From assembly GCA_029213025.1 (NCBI GenBank), contig JARGOZ010000017.1, positions 1 to 64,000 of the forward strand: DNA of 64,000 bases, in the 5' to 3' direction. The notes below the pieces were generated by a model that was not told the origin of the DNA, did not search any database, and saw nothing but the letters and a program-made list of their open reading frames with translations. The position numbers and the translations under genes are program-made. Of this stretch, positions 17,081 to 25,095 are shown one piece after another; the first letter of the stretch is position 1, and every line of letters starts with the position of its first letter. The DNA is from Verrucomicrobiales bacterium (GTDB lineage Bacteria > Verrucomicrobiota > Verrucomicrobiia > Verrucomicrobiales > DEV007).

Positions 17081-17845
17081 TTACCCAAGGGGAAGTAATT
17101 TGCGCAGATCACGATCAGCAGCGTTTTTGGCGGCGATGAAATAGACCTGCTCGCCGCTTTTCCATACTGTGGAGGACCACTCATTTTGCGAAACGATGGT
17201 GCTTTCCTGCTCCTGATATTCTTTGATAGCATCGGCATGAATCGTCATCACATGTAGTTCCGCGCCTTTACCGCTGTCCGGATCATCGAAGCATATCAGC
17301 GTGACTTTGTGGCCATGCCATTTCAGTACTTTGCAGCCGATCAAGACATTGTTTTCGATCCTGGCCGGCATCGCAAAGTCGGGGGGAACTCCATGTCCTG
17401 CCAGGTAATTCGTGACGATTGCGGGATCACCCGACCGTTGGTCGATTGACCGGAGCTGTTTGAGTTGCTCGAGCATTCCGTTGTGGAACTCGGTTATCGA
17501 AATTTTTTCTTTCTCTACCGGGGCGAAAGTCTGCCATAGAGCAAGGCCGGTCAGGAAGATAACCGCGGCGGCAGCGAGCCACAGGCTTCGACGGCGCCTC
17601 GCTTTCGGGACCTGGGAAACTTTGATTCCGGTGAGAATATTTGATTTCAGATCCTGTGGAACCGGTATGTCCTGCAGTTTGCTTTTCATCAGGGAATCGA
17701 ATTCCTGAATTTCCTGAAACCACTGCCCCAACAGCTCATCTGATTCCGCCATCTTCAATGCTTCGGCGATTTTTTTATCATTGTCAGTGCCGATATCATC
17801 GGATTTGACTGCTGATAAAATGAATTTTGCTTCCTCTCTATCCAT
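17081..17845 (-). CDS. Membrane-anchored anti-sigma factor (FecR-like)
   Basis: 254 residues. The cytoplasmic N-terminal ~85 residues contain FDSLMKSKLQDIPVPQDLKS, the helix-turn segment typical of verrucomicrobial anti-sigma factors. There is no HxxxCxxC zinc site. One transmembrane segment follows an RRRR stop-transfer-like run (SLWLAAAAVIFLTGLALWQ, ~88-106). The periplasmic domain of ~145 residues carries two Cys and is probably the sensor. It sits between two ECF sigma genes, 32 bp after the first and 8 bp before the second. One anti-sigma serving two sigma factors is an inference. Confidence 0.82.
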   Translation of the reverse strand: MDREEAKFILSAVKSDDIGTDNDKKIAEALKMAESDELLGQWFQEIQEFDSLMKSKLQDIPVPQDLKSNILTGIKVSQVPKARRRRSLWLAAAAVIFLTGLALWQTFAPVEKEKISITEFHNGMLEQLKQLRSIDQRSGDPAIVTNYLAGHGVPPDFAMPARIENNVLIGCKVLKWHGHKVTLICFDDPDSGKGAELHVMTIHADAIKEYQEQESTIVSQNEWSSTVWKSGEQVYFIAAKNAADRDLRKLLPLG

Positions 17846-17877
17846 GGTAGGTGATTGCTCTTTTTGGTATATATTTT

Positions 17878-18444
17878 TCAGCCATTTTTTCGGGGCGCAT
17901 CTATAGGTAAAATGTTGTCGGGCAGACTGTCCGAATCGACTCTGTTCAACAGACAGGTGCGCAGTTCAATTCTGCCCCGTGAAAGTCGCGACATAACAGT
18001 TCCTTCCGGTATTTGGAGAATTCTTGCGATTTCGCGGTAGCTGAAATCCTCGAAGTAAAACAGGGCCAGAGGGACCCGGAAAACTTCACTGATTTCGTTC
18101 AGACTTTCCATAATCATCCGGGCGTCTGCGTTTTTCAGCACTTCAAATTCGACATTTTCGGGAGCCTCAATCTCGGTGAGGGGGAATTCGTGATCGTCGG
18201 GTTCAATCGAAGCGTATCTTCCGTTTTGGCGGCGCAGCGCATAAAATTCTCTTCGTAAACTGGTAAAAAGCCACGATTTCGCTTTGGAAAGGTCCCGGAT
18301 CTGGCTGCCTTTCGATGCGAGCAGCAGAAAAGTCTGCTGGGTGAGATCGGACGCTTCGGCCTCATTTTTGGTGAGGCTCAAGGCAAATCGGAAGAGATTC
18401 CCGTAGTTTTTGTCTACGATATCTTCTAGCAGTGTCCGGTTCAT
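17878..18444 (-). CDS. ECF-type RNA polymerase sigma factor
   Basis: 188 residues from ATG 18444; the frame runs further upstream but the extra 54 residues are basic and low complexity, so I rejected them. Region 2: GNLFRFALSLTKNEAEASDL, TQQTFLLLAS, SWLFTSLRREFYALRR. Region 4: VPLALFYFEDFSYREIARIL followed by PEGTVMSRLSRGR, the strongest helix-turn-helix in the operon. It is the first gene of the sigma/anti-sigma/sigma unit and lies about 110 bp after the NDH-2 gene on the same strand. Confidence 0.92.
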   Translation of the reverse strand: MNRTLLEDIVDKNYGNLFRFALSLTKNEAEASDLTQQTFLLLASKGSQIRDLSKAKSWLFTSLRREFYALRRQNGRYASIEPDDHEFPLTEIEAPENVEFEVLKNADARMIMESLNEISEVFRVPLALFYFEDFSYREIARILQIPEGTVMSRLSRGRIELRTCLLNRVDSDSLPDNILPIDAPRKNG

Positions 18445-18553
18445 ACGTTTTTCCAGTCCGGCGCAGCCTTCTTCAGCAACGCGGCTCAGGGAAGAGGGTT
18501 CCCGGCTGTGTTTTATTCCCCGAAATGTTGTTTTTTTTCGGCGGGGCGGTTTT

Positions 18554-19816
18554 TTATCCCATTCCTGTGATAATTCGGGCCCCCCGGCGGTAGCGGACGT
18601 AGGCATAGAACCACTGGATCAATACGGCGATTTTGTTGCGGAAGCCGACGAGAAAGAGCAGATGAATGAAGAGCCACATGAGCCAGGCGATAAAGCCGTC
18701 AAATTTCATGCCGGCGCTTTCCGCGACGGCGGCAGATCTTCCGATGGTAGCCATACTGCCTTTGTCAAAATAACGGAACTGCTTGCGGACCGGGTAATTT
18801 CCTGAACCGGGATGGTTGATGTCCGCCTCGATGACTTTGGCTGCGTGTTTTCCCATTTGAATCGCAGCAGGGCAGAGTCCGGGAACCCGTTTACCTGACT
18901 GATCGATGCAGTGCGCGATGTCTCCCACTGCGAAAGCTTCGGGATGACCGGGAATACTAAGATCGCCGTCGACGATGATTCGCCCGCCGGGATCAGTTTC
19001 GACGCCGAGACAGCGGGTCAGGGCAGGGGCTTCCACCCCTGCGGCCCAAATGATATTTTCCGCTTCGATTACCTCGTCTCCCAGCTCCACTTTACCTTCG
19101 CTGATCGATTGTACCGGCGCATTGACCTTTACGGTGACTCCCAGTGAAGTGAGTTTCTTTTCTGTGTAGTTGGAGAGCTTTTCATCATACATCGTGAGCA
19201 GGCGCGGAGCGGCTTCCACGAGATAGATTTTTGCTGTGCTGGTATCGATATTCCGGAAATCACTTTTCAATACATGCCGGGCGATTTCCGCAAAGGCACC
19301 GGCTAACTCCACTCCGGTGGGACCGCCTCCGATGACGACCGATGTCATCAGTCGGTCGCGTTCTCTGGTGTCGGTAGCTTTTTCCGCTTTCTCAAAGGCG
19401 AAAAGTATATGGCGACGGATCTTTGTTGCGTCATCCAGTGACTTGAGGCCGGGGGCGTATTTTGCCCATTGATCGTTGCCGAAATAGCCGGTTTTCACGC
19501 CGAGACCAATGACGAGGTAGTCATAGGCCAGGCTGCCGCCTTCTTTGATATGGACCGTTTTGTTATCGAGATCGATGGACGAGACTTCATCCATGAGCAC
19601 ATCCACATTCTGCTGTTTGGAAAATATACTTCGAATCGGATGGGCAATTTCCGGAGCGGCGAGGCCGGCGGAGGCTACCTGATAGAGTAAAGGTTGGAAC
19701 AGGTGGTGGTTCTGCCGGTCAATCAACGTGATGTCGGCGGGGCAGTCCTCGAGTTCCTTGCAGAATTCGATGCCCGCGAAGCCGCCTCCGAGGACGACGA
19801 TATGTGGTTTGGCCAT
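18554..19816 (-). CDS. ndh: Type II NADH dehydrogenase (NDH-2)
   Basis: 420 residues. Oxidises NADH and reduces quinone without pumping protons. FAD-binding GxGxxG is seen in VVLGGGFAGIEFCKELED, the NADH-binding repeat in VVIGGGPTGVELAGAFAE, and the conserved IIWAAGVEAP and FAVGDIAHC segments follow. The C-terminal ~60 residues hold a hydrophobic hairpin (FIAWLMWLFIHLLFLVGF) that anchors it to the inner membrane, as is usual for the family. It follows lpdA on the same strand with a gap of about 80 bp. Confidence 0.93.
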   Translation of the reverse strand: MAKPHIVVLGGGFAGIEFCKELEDCPADITLIDRQNHHLFQPLLYQVASAGLAAPEIAHPIRSIFSKQQNVDVLMDEVSSIDLDNKTVHIKEGGSLAYDYLVIGLGVKTGYFGNDQWAKYAPGLKSLDDATKIRRHILFAFEKAEKATDTRERDRLMTSVVIGGGPTGVELAGAFAEIARHVLKSDFRNIDTSTAKIYLVEAAPRLLTMYDEKLSNYTEKKLTSLGVTVKVNAPVQSISEGKVELGDEVIEAENIIWAAGVEAPALTRCLGVETDPGGRIIVDGDLSIPGHPEAFAVGDIAHCIDQSGKRVPGLCPAAIQMGKHAAKVIEADINHPGSGNYPVRKQFRYFDKGSMATIGRSAAVAESAGMKFDGFIAWLMWLFIHLLFLVGFRNKIAVLIQWFYAYVRYRRGARIITGMG

Positions 19817-19894
19817 TTCAACAGGTAGTTACGTTCGGGACAGGCGCACGGGCCGTGTCCCGTAGTACGAAACTACATCTATTGAAGAAATACA

Positions 19895-21286
19895 CTAAAT
19901 ATGTATGGCGTGGCCGAACGCATCACTGGTCGCTTCGTGGATGGCTTCCGCGAGCGTGGGGTGAGCGTGGATGGTCGCTTCGATATCTTCGAAAGTCGAC
20001 TCTGTGGTAATGGCGAGTCCCATCTCAGCGATCAATTCTGTCGCACCGGAGCCAATGATGTGAGCTCCGAGGATTTCGCCGTATTTGGGATCGATCAAAA
20101 TTTTGACAAAGCCCTCGTCATCGGCCACGGCCTGAGCGCGCCCGCTGGCTTGAAAGGGGAATTTGCCTACTTTGTATTCGAGGCCCTTTTCCTTACAGGC
20201 TTCTTCGGTGAGTCCGACGCTGGCCACTTCCGGATGGCAATAGGTACAACCGGGGAAGATGCTGACTTTTTTCGGGGTAAATTCGCTGTCGAACATGCCT
20301 TCCACGGCCTGAATCGCTTCAAAACTGGCTGTGTGCGCCAGCCAGGGCGGGCCGATGATATCGCCTACCGCATAGACATTGGGAATGTTTGTTTCGTAGC
20401 GGTCGCCGATATTGATGAAGCCCCGTTCCAGCTTGAGCTGCTCAGCATTAGCAGGAAGGACCGGGGCCACTCCCACTGCGACGAGACATACTGCGGCCTC
20501 GACCGTTGAGGATTTCCCGGAGTCAATATTTTCCACTGACAGGGAAACACCGTTGTCACCGACTTTCGCTTCGGTGGTTTTTGTGCTGGTGAGAATTTCG
20601 ATGCCCTGCTTTTTGAAAGATTTTGCAAGAGCAGCACTTACATCGCGGTCCTCGACGGGAAGGAGCCGGTCTTCCATCTCGACGATGGTGACTTTGGTTC
20701 CAAAGGCGTTGAAAAAGTAGGCGAACTCGACTCCGATGGCACCCGCTCCGATGATCACGATAGACTCCGGTTGTTCCGGAATCATCATCGCTTCTTTGGA
20801 GCCGATCACTTTTTCTTTATCGAAAGGCAGGAACGGCAGTTCCCGGGAGACACATCCGGTTGCGATGAGGATATTGTCGGTCGAATAGAGTTCTTTTTTT
20901 CCGTCCGCATCGGTGACCTCCACCTTGCCGTTTGCGGCGAGACCGCCGGTTCCCCGGATGTAGTCGATCTTGTTTTTCTTAAATAGAAATTCGATGCCAC
21001 CGGCCAGTTTGTCGGATACACTGCGCGAACGTCCGATCACTTTGTCCCATTCGTAGCTGAGTCCTTCGATTTTCAGGCCGAAAAGATCGGCCTTCTGAGT
21101 CAAAGTCTGATAGAGCTCTGCATTTTTGAGGAGGGCTTTGGTCGGGATACAGCCCCAGTTGAGGCAGGTTCCGCCGGCGCGATCATTTTCCACGCAGGCA
21201 ACTTTTTTGCCCAGTTGTGCGGCACGAATTGCGCCAACATATCCGGCAGGTCCGCCACCGATCACGATTAAGTCGTATGAAGCCAT
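19895..21286 (-). CDS. lpdA: Dihydrolipoyl dehydrogenase (E3)
   Basis: 463 residues, typical length. Re-oxidises dihydrolipoamide in 2-oxoacid dehydrogenase or glycine cleavage complexes, passing electrons through FAD to NAD+. The redox disulfide motif GGTCLNWGCIPTK, the N-terminal VIGGGPAGYVGAIRAAQ, the NAD fold VIIGAGAIGVEFAYFF, YAVGDIIGPP, and the C-terminal HAHPTLAEAIHEA with the catalytic His/Glu pair are all present. No E1 or E2 genes are in the window, so it is a detached E3. There is no N-terminal lipoyl domain. Confidence 0.96.
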   Translation of the reverse strand: MASYDLIVIGGGPAGYVGAIRAAQLGKKVACVENDRAGGTCLNWGCIPTKALLKNAELYQTLTQKADLFGLKIEGLSYEWDKVIGRSRSVSDKLAGGIEFLFKKNKIDYIRGTGGLAANGKVEVTDADGKKELYSTDNILIATGCVSRELPFLPFDKEKVIGSKEAMMIPEQPESIVIIGAGAIGVEFAYFFNAFGTKVTIVEMEDRLLPVEDRDVSAALAKSFKKQGIEILTSTKTTEAKVGDNGVSLSVENIDSGKSSTVEAAVCLVAVGVAPVLPANAEQLKLERGFINIGDRYETNIPNVYAVGDIIGPPWLAHTASFEAIQAVEGMFDSEFTPKKVSIFPGCTYCHPEVASVGLTEEACKEKGLEYKVGKFPFQASGRAQAVADDEGFVKILIDPKYGEILGAHIIGSGATELIAEMGLAITTESTFEDIEATIHAHPTLAEAIHEATSDAFGHAIHI

Positions 21287-21379
21287 GATGTCTCTTTTTT
21301 CCTCGTCTTTTAGTGTTGTCTTCCGACGGGTTCCTATCGTATCACACGGCGGTTAGGGCAAGAAGAAATGGCAGGGAAA

Positions 21380-21892
21380 TCAAGACAGCTCTTTCTCCGG
21401 TAGATCCGCCTGCAGCGCTTCGATCACGTCTTTGAAACGTGCCTGGTTTTGTTTACAGACGGTTCCGAGAATGTTGTGGGCGTCCAGCATGACTTTCTGT
21501 TTCGAGATATCGCCGGTGTCCTTTTCCTCAATATCCTGCCATTTGGCGGATTCGTCGATGGATTCATGGGAAAGCCGGAAAAGGCTTTGAATGCCCAGTT
21601 CGTTGAGGGTTGCCATAACGCAGGGCGATACGTTGGTGACTATCAGTGCGTGGCCCTGCTTTTTGAGGCGCAGAGAAGTGTAGGTCAAAACCCCGGCAAA
21701 GGTACTGTCGATTCGGTCACAGTGGGAAAGATCGATCAGAATACTCCCAGTGTGCTCTCCTTCTTCGGTTTCCATCCACTCGTCGGTGAAACGTTGCAGG
21801 ATTGCTCCGGCACGAAAGTTTCCGGCGTTGAAAACCTGAATCTGTAGCTGACCGGGTTTGAGGGCTGCCCGGATGTTGGAATTTCGGTTCAA
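21380..21892 (-). CDS. STAS-domain anti-sigma-factor antagonist
   Basis: 170 residues. Residues ~15-110 form a STAS domain; ILIDLSHCDRIDSTFAGVLT contains the Asp-Ser-Thr position where SpoIIAA/RsbV proteins are phosphorylated. The remaining ~60 residues are a charged extension (KWQDIEEKDTGDISKQKVML) not found in minimal RsbV, and its function is unknown. The gene starts 2 bp after the stop of the PP2C/receiver gene, so the phosphatase that would dephosphorylate it is encoded in the same operon. The matching RsbW-type kinase is not in the window. Confidence 0.85.
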   Translation of the reverse strand: MNRNSNIRAALKPGQLQIQVFNAGNFRAGAILQRFTDEWMETEEGEHTGSILIDLSHCDRIDSTFAGVLTYTSLRLKKQGHALIVTNVSPCVMATLNELGIQSLFRLSHESIDESAKWQDIEEKDTGDISKQKVMLDAHNILGTVCKQNQARFKDVIEALQADLPEKELS

Positions 21893-21894
21893 AA

Positions 21895-23148
21895 CTAAGT
21901 TGGGTTACCTGGTAGGTGCATGAGATCGAGTCCCACCAGGCAGATATCGTCCTCGATCTCCAAAGGTTTGGTGAATTCTTCCACATCTTCGACGAGACCT
22001 TTGATAAATGTTGCCAGCGGTAAATCCGCTCTATTCTTTATAGCGTCACAGAGTCCTGGAATCCCCAATTGTTCTCCCTCTGCGTTTTCGGGTTCATGGA
22101 GACCGTCGGTGAAGAATACGAGGCGATCACCCGGTTGCAAATCGAATTTCGCATTGGTGTATTCCCGACTTTCGAAGATACCCAGCGCCGGTCCCCGGGG
22201 CGCGGCGTCTGATTTCATCGGCACCGGGCCTTCTGCGCCTTTTCTCATCAACAAAGGGTGAGGGTGCCCGGCGTTGGCGAGGGTCGCTTCACCGGTCGAG
22301 AGATCGATTACCATGTAAGCCAGAGTCACGAATATGACCCGCTCGGGAGGGTTGAATAAATTGACGAGGCCTTTGTTCAGTCCTTTCAGAACCTGATCGG
22401 GCTGCCGGTTTTTGATCCGGTGTTCTTCGAGCAGGCCGCGCGCCACAGCCGCGACCAGGGCGGCCCGGACTCCGTGTCCCATCACATCGCCGGTGAGAAT
22501 GCCTATCTTGTTTTTTGATAACAACGATATATCAAAAAAATCTCCGCTCAGAGTATCGCAGGGCCGGTAAACATACTCGATTTGTATATTTTCCCGGTGC
22601 GGGGAATCAGCGAGTAGATTTTTGCTGTCCGGCACAAGGGATTCCTGGATTTCTTTTGCCAGCAGCAGATCCTCGGCCATCTCACTGTTGCGGGCTTTCA
22701 GTTGGCGGCTCACCTTCAACAGACTGTTGGAGAATTCCGCCATAGCCAGAGCATTTTTCTTTCGTTCGATCGCGTAGAGAATGGAACGGGTCAAAAGGGC
22801 GGAGTCGACCGTTCCTTTGATGAGATAATCCTGGGCACCTTCGGTAACAGCTTTGACTCCGATTTCCTCATCATCAATCACGGTGAGCATAACCACCGGT
22901 GGGGCCGATTCCGCTTTGCTTTTGGTAAATTCCCGCACGATTTCGAGGCCGTCAGCATCGGGTAAGCGGTAGTCGAGAAGGACACAGTCAAATGACTGTT
23001 TTTCCAGCGCTTCAAATCCGGAAGCACGGTCCACAGCTTCGTGAATTGCAAATTTACCGGGGTCACTCTTCTTTAGTAGACGGGTGACTTCCATCCTGTC
23101 CGCGGAATCATCATCGATGAGCAGGATTTTGAGAGGAAAATCGTTCAA
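21895..23148 (-). CDS. Response regulator with PP2C-type (RsbU/SpoIIE) phosphatase domain
   Basis: 417 residues. A receiver domain (~5-125) shows ILLIDDDSAD, the phosphoacceptor Asp in CVLLDYRLPD and the conserved Lys in YLIKG. A linker coiled coil (~135-175) leads to a SpoIIE-type PP2C phosphatase domain with the metal-binding motifs SGDFFD, GILTGDVMGHG and FFTDGLHE. Phosphorylation of the receiver probably switches the phosphatase toward the STAS protein encoded immediately downstream, releasing an alternative sigma factor or controlling another output. No cognate kinase is adjacent; the PAS kinase at 27417 is a possible but unproven partner. Confidence 0.93.
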   Translation of the reverse strand: MNDFPLKILLIDDDSADRMEVTRLLKKSDPGKFAIHEAVDRASGFEALEKQSFDCVLLDYRLPDADGLEIVREFTKSKAESAPPVVMLTVIDDEEIGVKAVTEGAQDYLIKGTVDSALLTRSILYAIERKKNALAMAEFSNSLLKVSRQLKARNSEMAEDLLLAKEIQESLVPDSKNLLADSPHRENIQIEYVYRPCDTLSGDFFDISLLSKNKIGILTGDVMGHGVRAALVAAVARGLLEEHRIKNRQPDQVLKGLNKGLVNLFNPPERVIFVTLAYMVIDLSTGEATLANAGHPHPLLMRKGAEGPVPMKSDAAPRGPALGIFESREYTNAKFDLQPGDRLVFFTDGLHEPENAEGEQLGIPGLCDAIKNRADLPLATFIKGLVEDVEEFTKPLEIEDDICLVGLDLMHLPGNPT

Positions 23149-23246
23149 AACAGAGCGAGTGGGTTTTGTGCTACAGCACGCCGAAACGTTCGCTCCTGCT
23201 CCCGCCTGGTCAAGGAAATATGGGGCAAATCCCTAAGCCCCTGTAT

Positions 23247-23312
23247 AACAGGGTACAGTCCCGGATTCAACAGGGTACAGTTTGCGATTTAACAGGGTAC
23301 AATCCGCGTTTT
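23247..23312 (+). repeat. 22-bp repeat cluster, three units
   Basis: AACAGGGTACA begins at 23247, 23269 and 23291, spaced exactly 22 bp, with spacers of the form GTCCCGGATTC. It occupies the 285-bp gap between the 5' end of the RsbU-like gene and the 3' end of pgm, both on the minus strand. This is the one cluster whose core reads against the neighbouring genes. Nothing else was seen in the gap. Confidence 0.92.
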
Positions 23313-23433
23313 GGAAGGATTGTATCTGTCTGGAGGCGAACTGTTTATGGGAGGGGTTTCGGTGTAATGATCCTTGCAACCCGGTGAGGGCAGACTCTTC
23401 ACGCCGCGCCAATAACCTGCAGATTCTGCGGGT

Positions 23434-25074
23434 CTATTTGAGTGCGTTGGACACAATTTCTCTCGCTTCGGTTTGAATCTGCTGCAGATGTTCGGGGCCT
23501 TTGAAGCTCTCGGCATAGATTTTATAGATATCTTCGGTCCCTGAAGGGCGGGCGGCAAACCAGCCGTTTTCCGTGCAGACTTTCAATCCGCCGATGGCGG
23601 CACCGTTGGCGGGAGCTTCGGTCAACTTTGCGGTAATGGGCTCTCCAGCCAGGGTTTCTGCTGTCACTTGATCGCCGGAAAGGGCGGCAAGTTTGGCTTT
23701 TTCCTCCCGGTTGGCGGGGGCGTCGACCCGGGCGTAGACGGGATTGCCGAATTTTTCCACCAGGTCTTTGTAGTGCTCACCGGGATCTTTCTTTGTTACC
23801 GCTAAAATTTCGCAGGCGAGCAGGCTGAGAATGATGCCGTCTTTATCGGTGGACCAGACTGTGCCGTCTTTTCGCAGGAAGGACGCACCGGCAGATTCTT
23901 CTCCACCAAAGCCGTAGGAACCATCGACCAGCCCGTCGACAAACCATTTGAAGCCCACCGGAACCTCTTTCAAATTCCGACCAAGATCTTTGGCAACTCG
24001 ATCAATCATTGATGAACTGACAAGGGTTTTACCGATTGCGGCGTCTTTTCTCCACTCCGGACGATGAGTGAACAGATAGTTAATCGCAACGGCGAGATAG
24101 TGGTTCGGATTCATCAATCCGGCCGATTTTGTCACGATCCCGTGGCGGTCGAAATCCGGATCGTTGCCAAAGGCGATATCGAAGTCGTCTTTCAGGTCGA
24201 TCAGGCTTGCCATGGCGTAGGGAGAGGAGCAATCCATCCGCACCTTTCCGTCTCCGTCCACGGTCATGAAACTGAATGTGTAGTCGGCGAAATCGTTGCG
24301 GATTTTCAGGTCGATTCCATACTTCCGGGCGATCGGTTCCCAGTATCTGATTCCGGCTCCACCCATTGCGTCGGCGCATATTTTTAAACCGGCTCCGGCG
24401 ATGGCCTTCATGTCGACTACATTTTCGAGATCATCTACATAAGGAGTGATGAAGTCGTGAGCAACTGTGGTATCGGCTGCGACGGCGTCGGCATAGGAAA
24501 TGCACTTTACCTCTGCGTTGTTCCCTTTGAGCAGTTCATTGGCGCGATTGGCTATCCAGCTTGTCGCATCGGTATCGGCCGGGCCGCCGTGAGTGGGATT
24601 GTATTTGAAGCCGCCGTCGACCGGCGGGTTATGCGACGGGGTGATAACTACGCCATCGGCCAGGTCTGCGGTACGGTTTTTGTTGTAGGCAAGAATCGCA
24701 TGGGAAATGACCGGGGTAGGGGTGTAGCCGCCGTCTTTATCGATTTTAGCGGTCACGCCATTGGCTGCGAATACCCGAAGAGCGGTCTTTTCCGCCGGGG
24801 TGGAGAGGGCGTGAGTGTCTTTGCCGATAAACATCGGGCCGGTGATGCCCTGCGCTTTTCTATACTCGCAAATCGCCTGTGAAATCGCTGCGATATGTTT
24901 TTCTGTAAAACTGTTTTTCAGCGACGTCCCGCGGTGGCCGGAAGTCCCGAAGGCTACTTTCTCATCCGGGTTCTCCGGGTCGGGGCTGGACTCGTAATAC
25001 AGACTGAGCAGTTCCGCTACATCGGTAAGGGAATCTTTAGGAACGGGTTTTCCGGCGTTGGGGTGAGTGGACAT
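23434..25074 (-). CDS. pgm: Phosphoglucomutase, alpha-D-glucose specific
   Basis: 546 residues, the usual length for the bacterial Pgm. Interconverts glucose-1-phosphate and glucose-6-phosphate for glycogen and sugar nucleotide metabolism. Visible are [17 protein letters not shown], the catalytic phosphoserine loop [18 protein letters not shown], the metal-binding DPDFDRHGI loop, the sugar-binding [15 protein letters not shown] and the phosphate-binding [12 protein letters not shown]. It starts 21 bp after glgB on the same strand, which makes a glgB-pgm operon very likely. Confidence 0.97.
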   Translation of the reverse strand: MSTHPNAGKPVPKDSLTDVAELLSLYYESSPDPENPDEKVAFGTSGHRGTSLKNSFTEKHIAAISQAICEYRKAQGITGPMFIGKDTHALSTPAEKTALRVFAANGVTAKIDKDGGYTPTPVISHAILAYNKNRTADLADGVVITPSHNPPVDGGFKYNPTHGGPADTDATSWIANRANELLKGNNAEVKCISYADAVAADTTVAHDFITPYVDDLENVVDMKAIAGAGLKICADAMGGAGIRYWEPIARKYGIDLKIRNDFADYTFSFMTVDGDGKVRMDCSSPYAMASLIDLKDDFDIAFGNDPDFDRHGIVTKSAGLMNPNHYLAVAINYLFTHRPEWRKDAAIGKTLVSSSMIDRVAKDLGRNLKEVPVGFKWFVDGLVDGSYGFGGEESAGASFLRKDGTVWSTDKDGIILSLLACEILAVTKKDPGEHYKDLVEKFGNPVYARVDAPANREEKAKLAALSGDQVTAETLAGEPITAKLTEAPANGAAIGGLKVCTENGWFAARPSGTEDIYKIYAESFKGPEHLQQIQTEAREIVSNALK

Positions 25075-25095
25075 GAGACAGTTTGGATTCGAATT

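Noticed and set aside
18445-18606. Extended N-terminus of the first sigma factor
   Set aside because: 54 basic low-complexity residues absent from ECF sigma factors; ATG 18444 begins directly before region 2.
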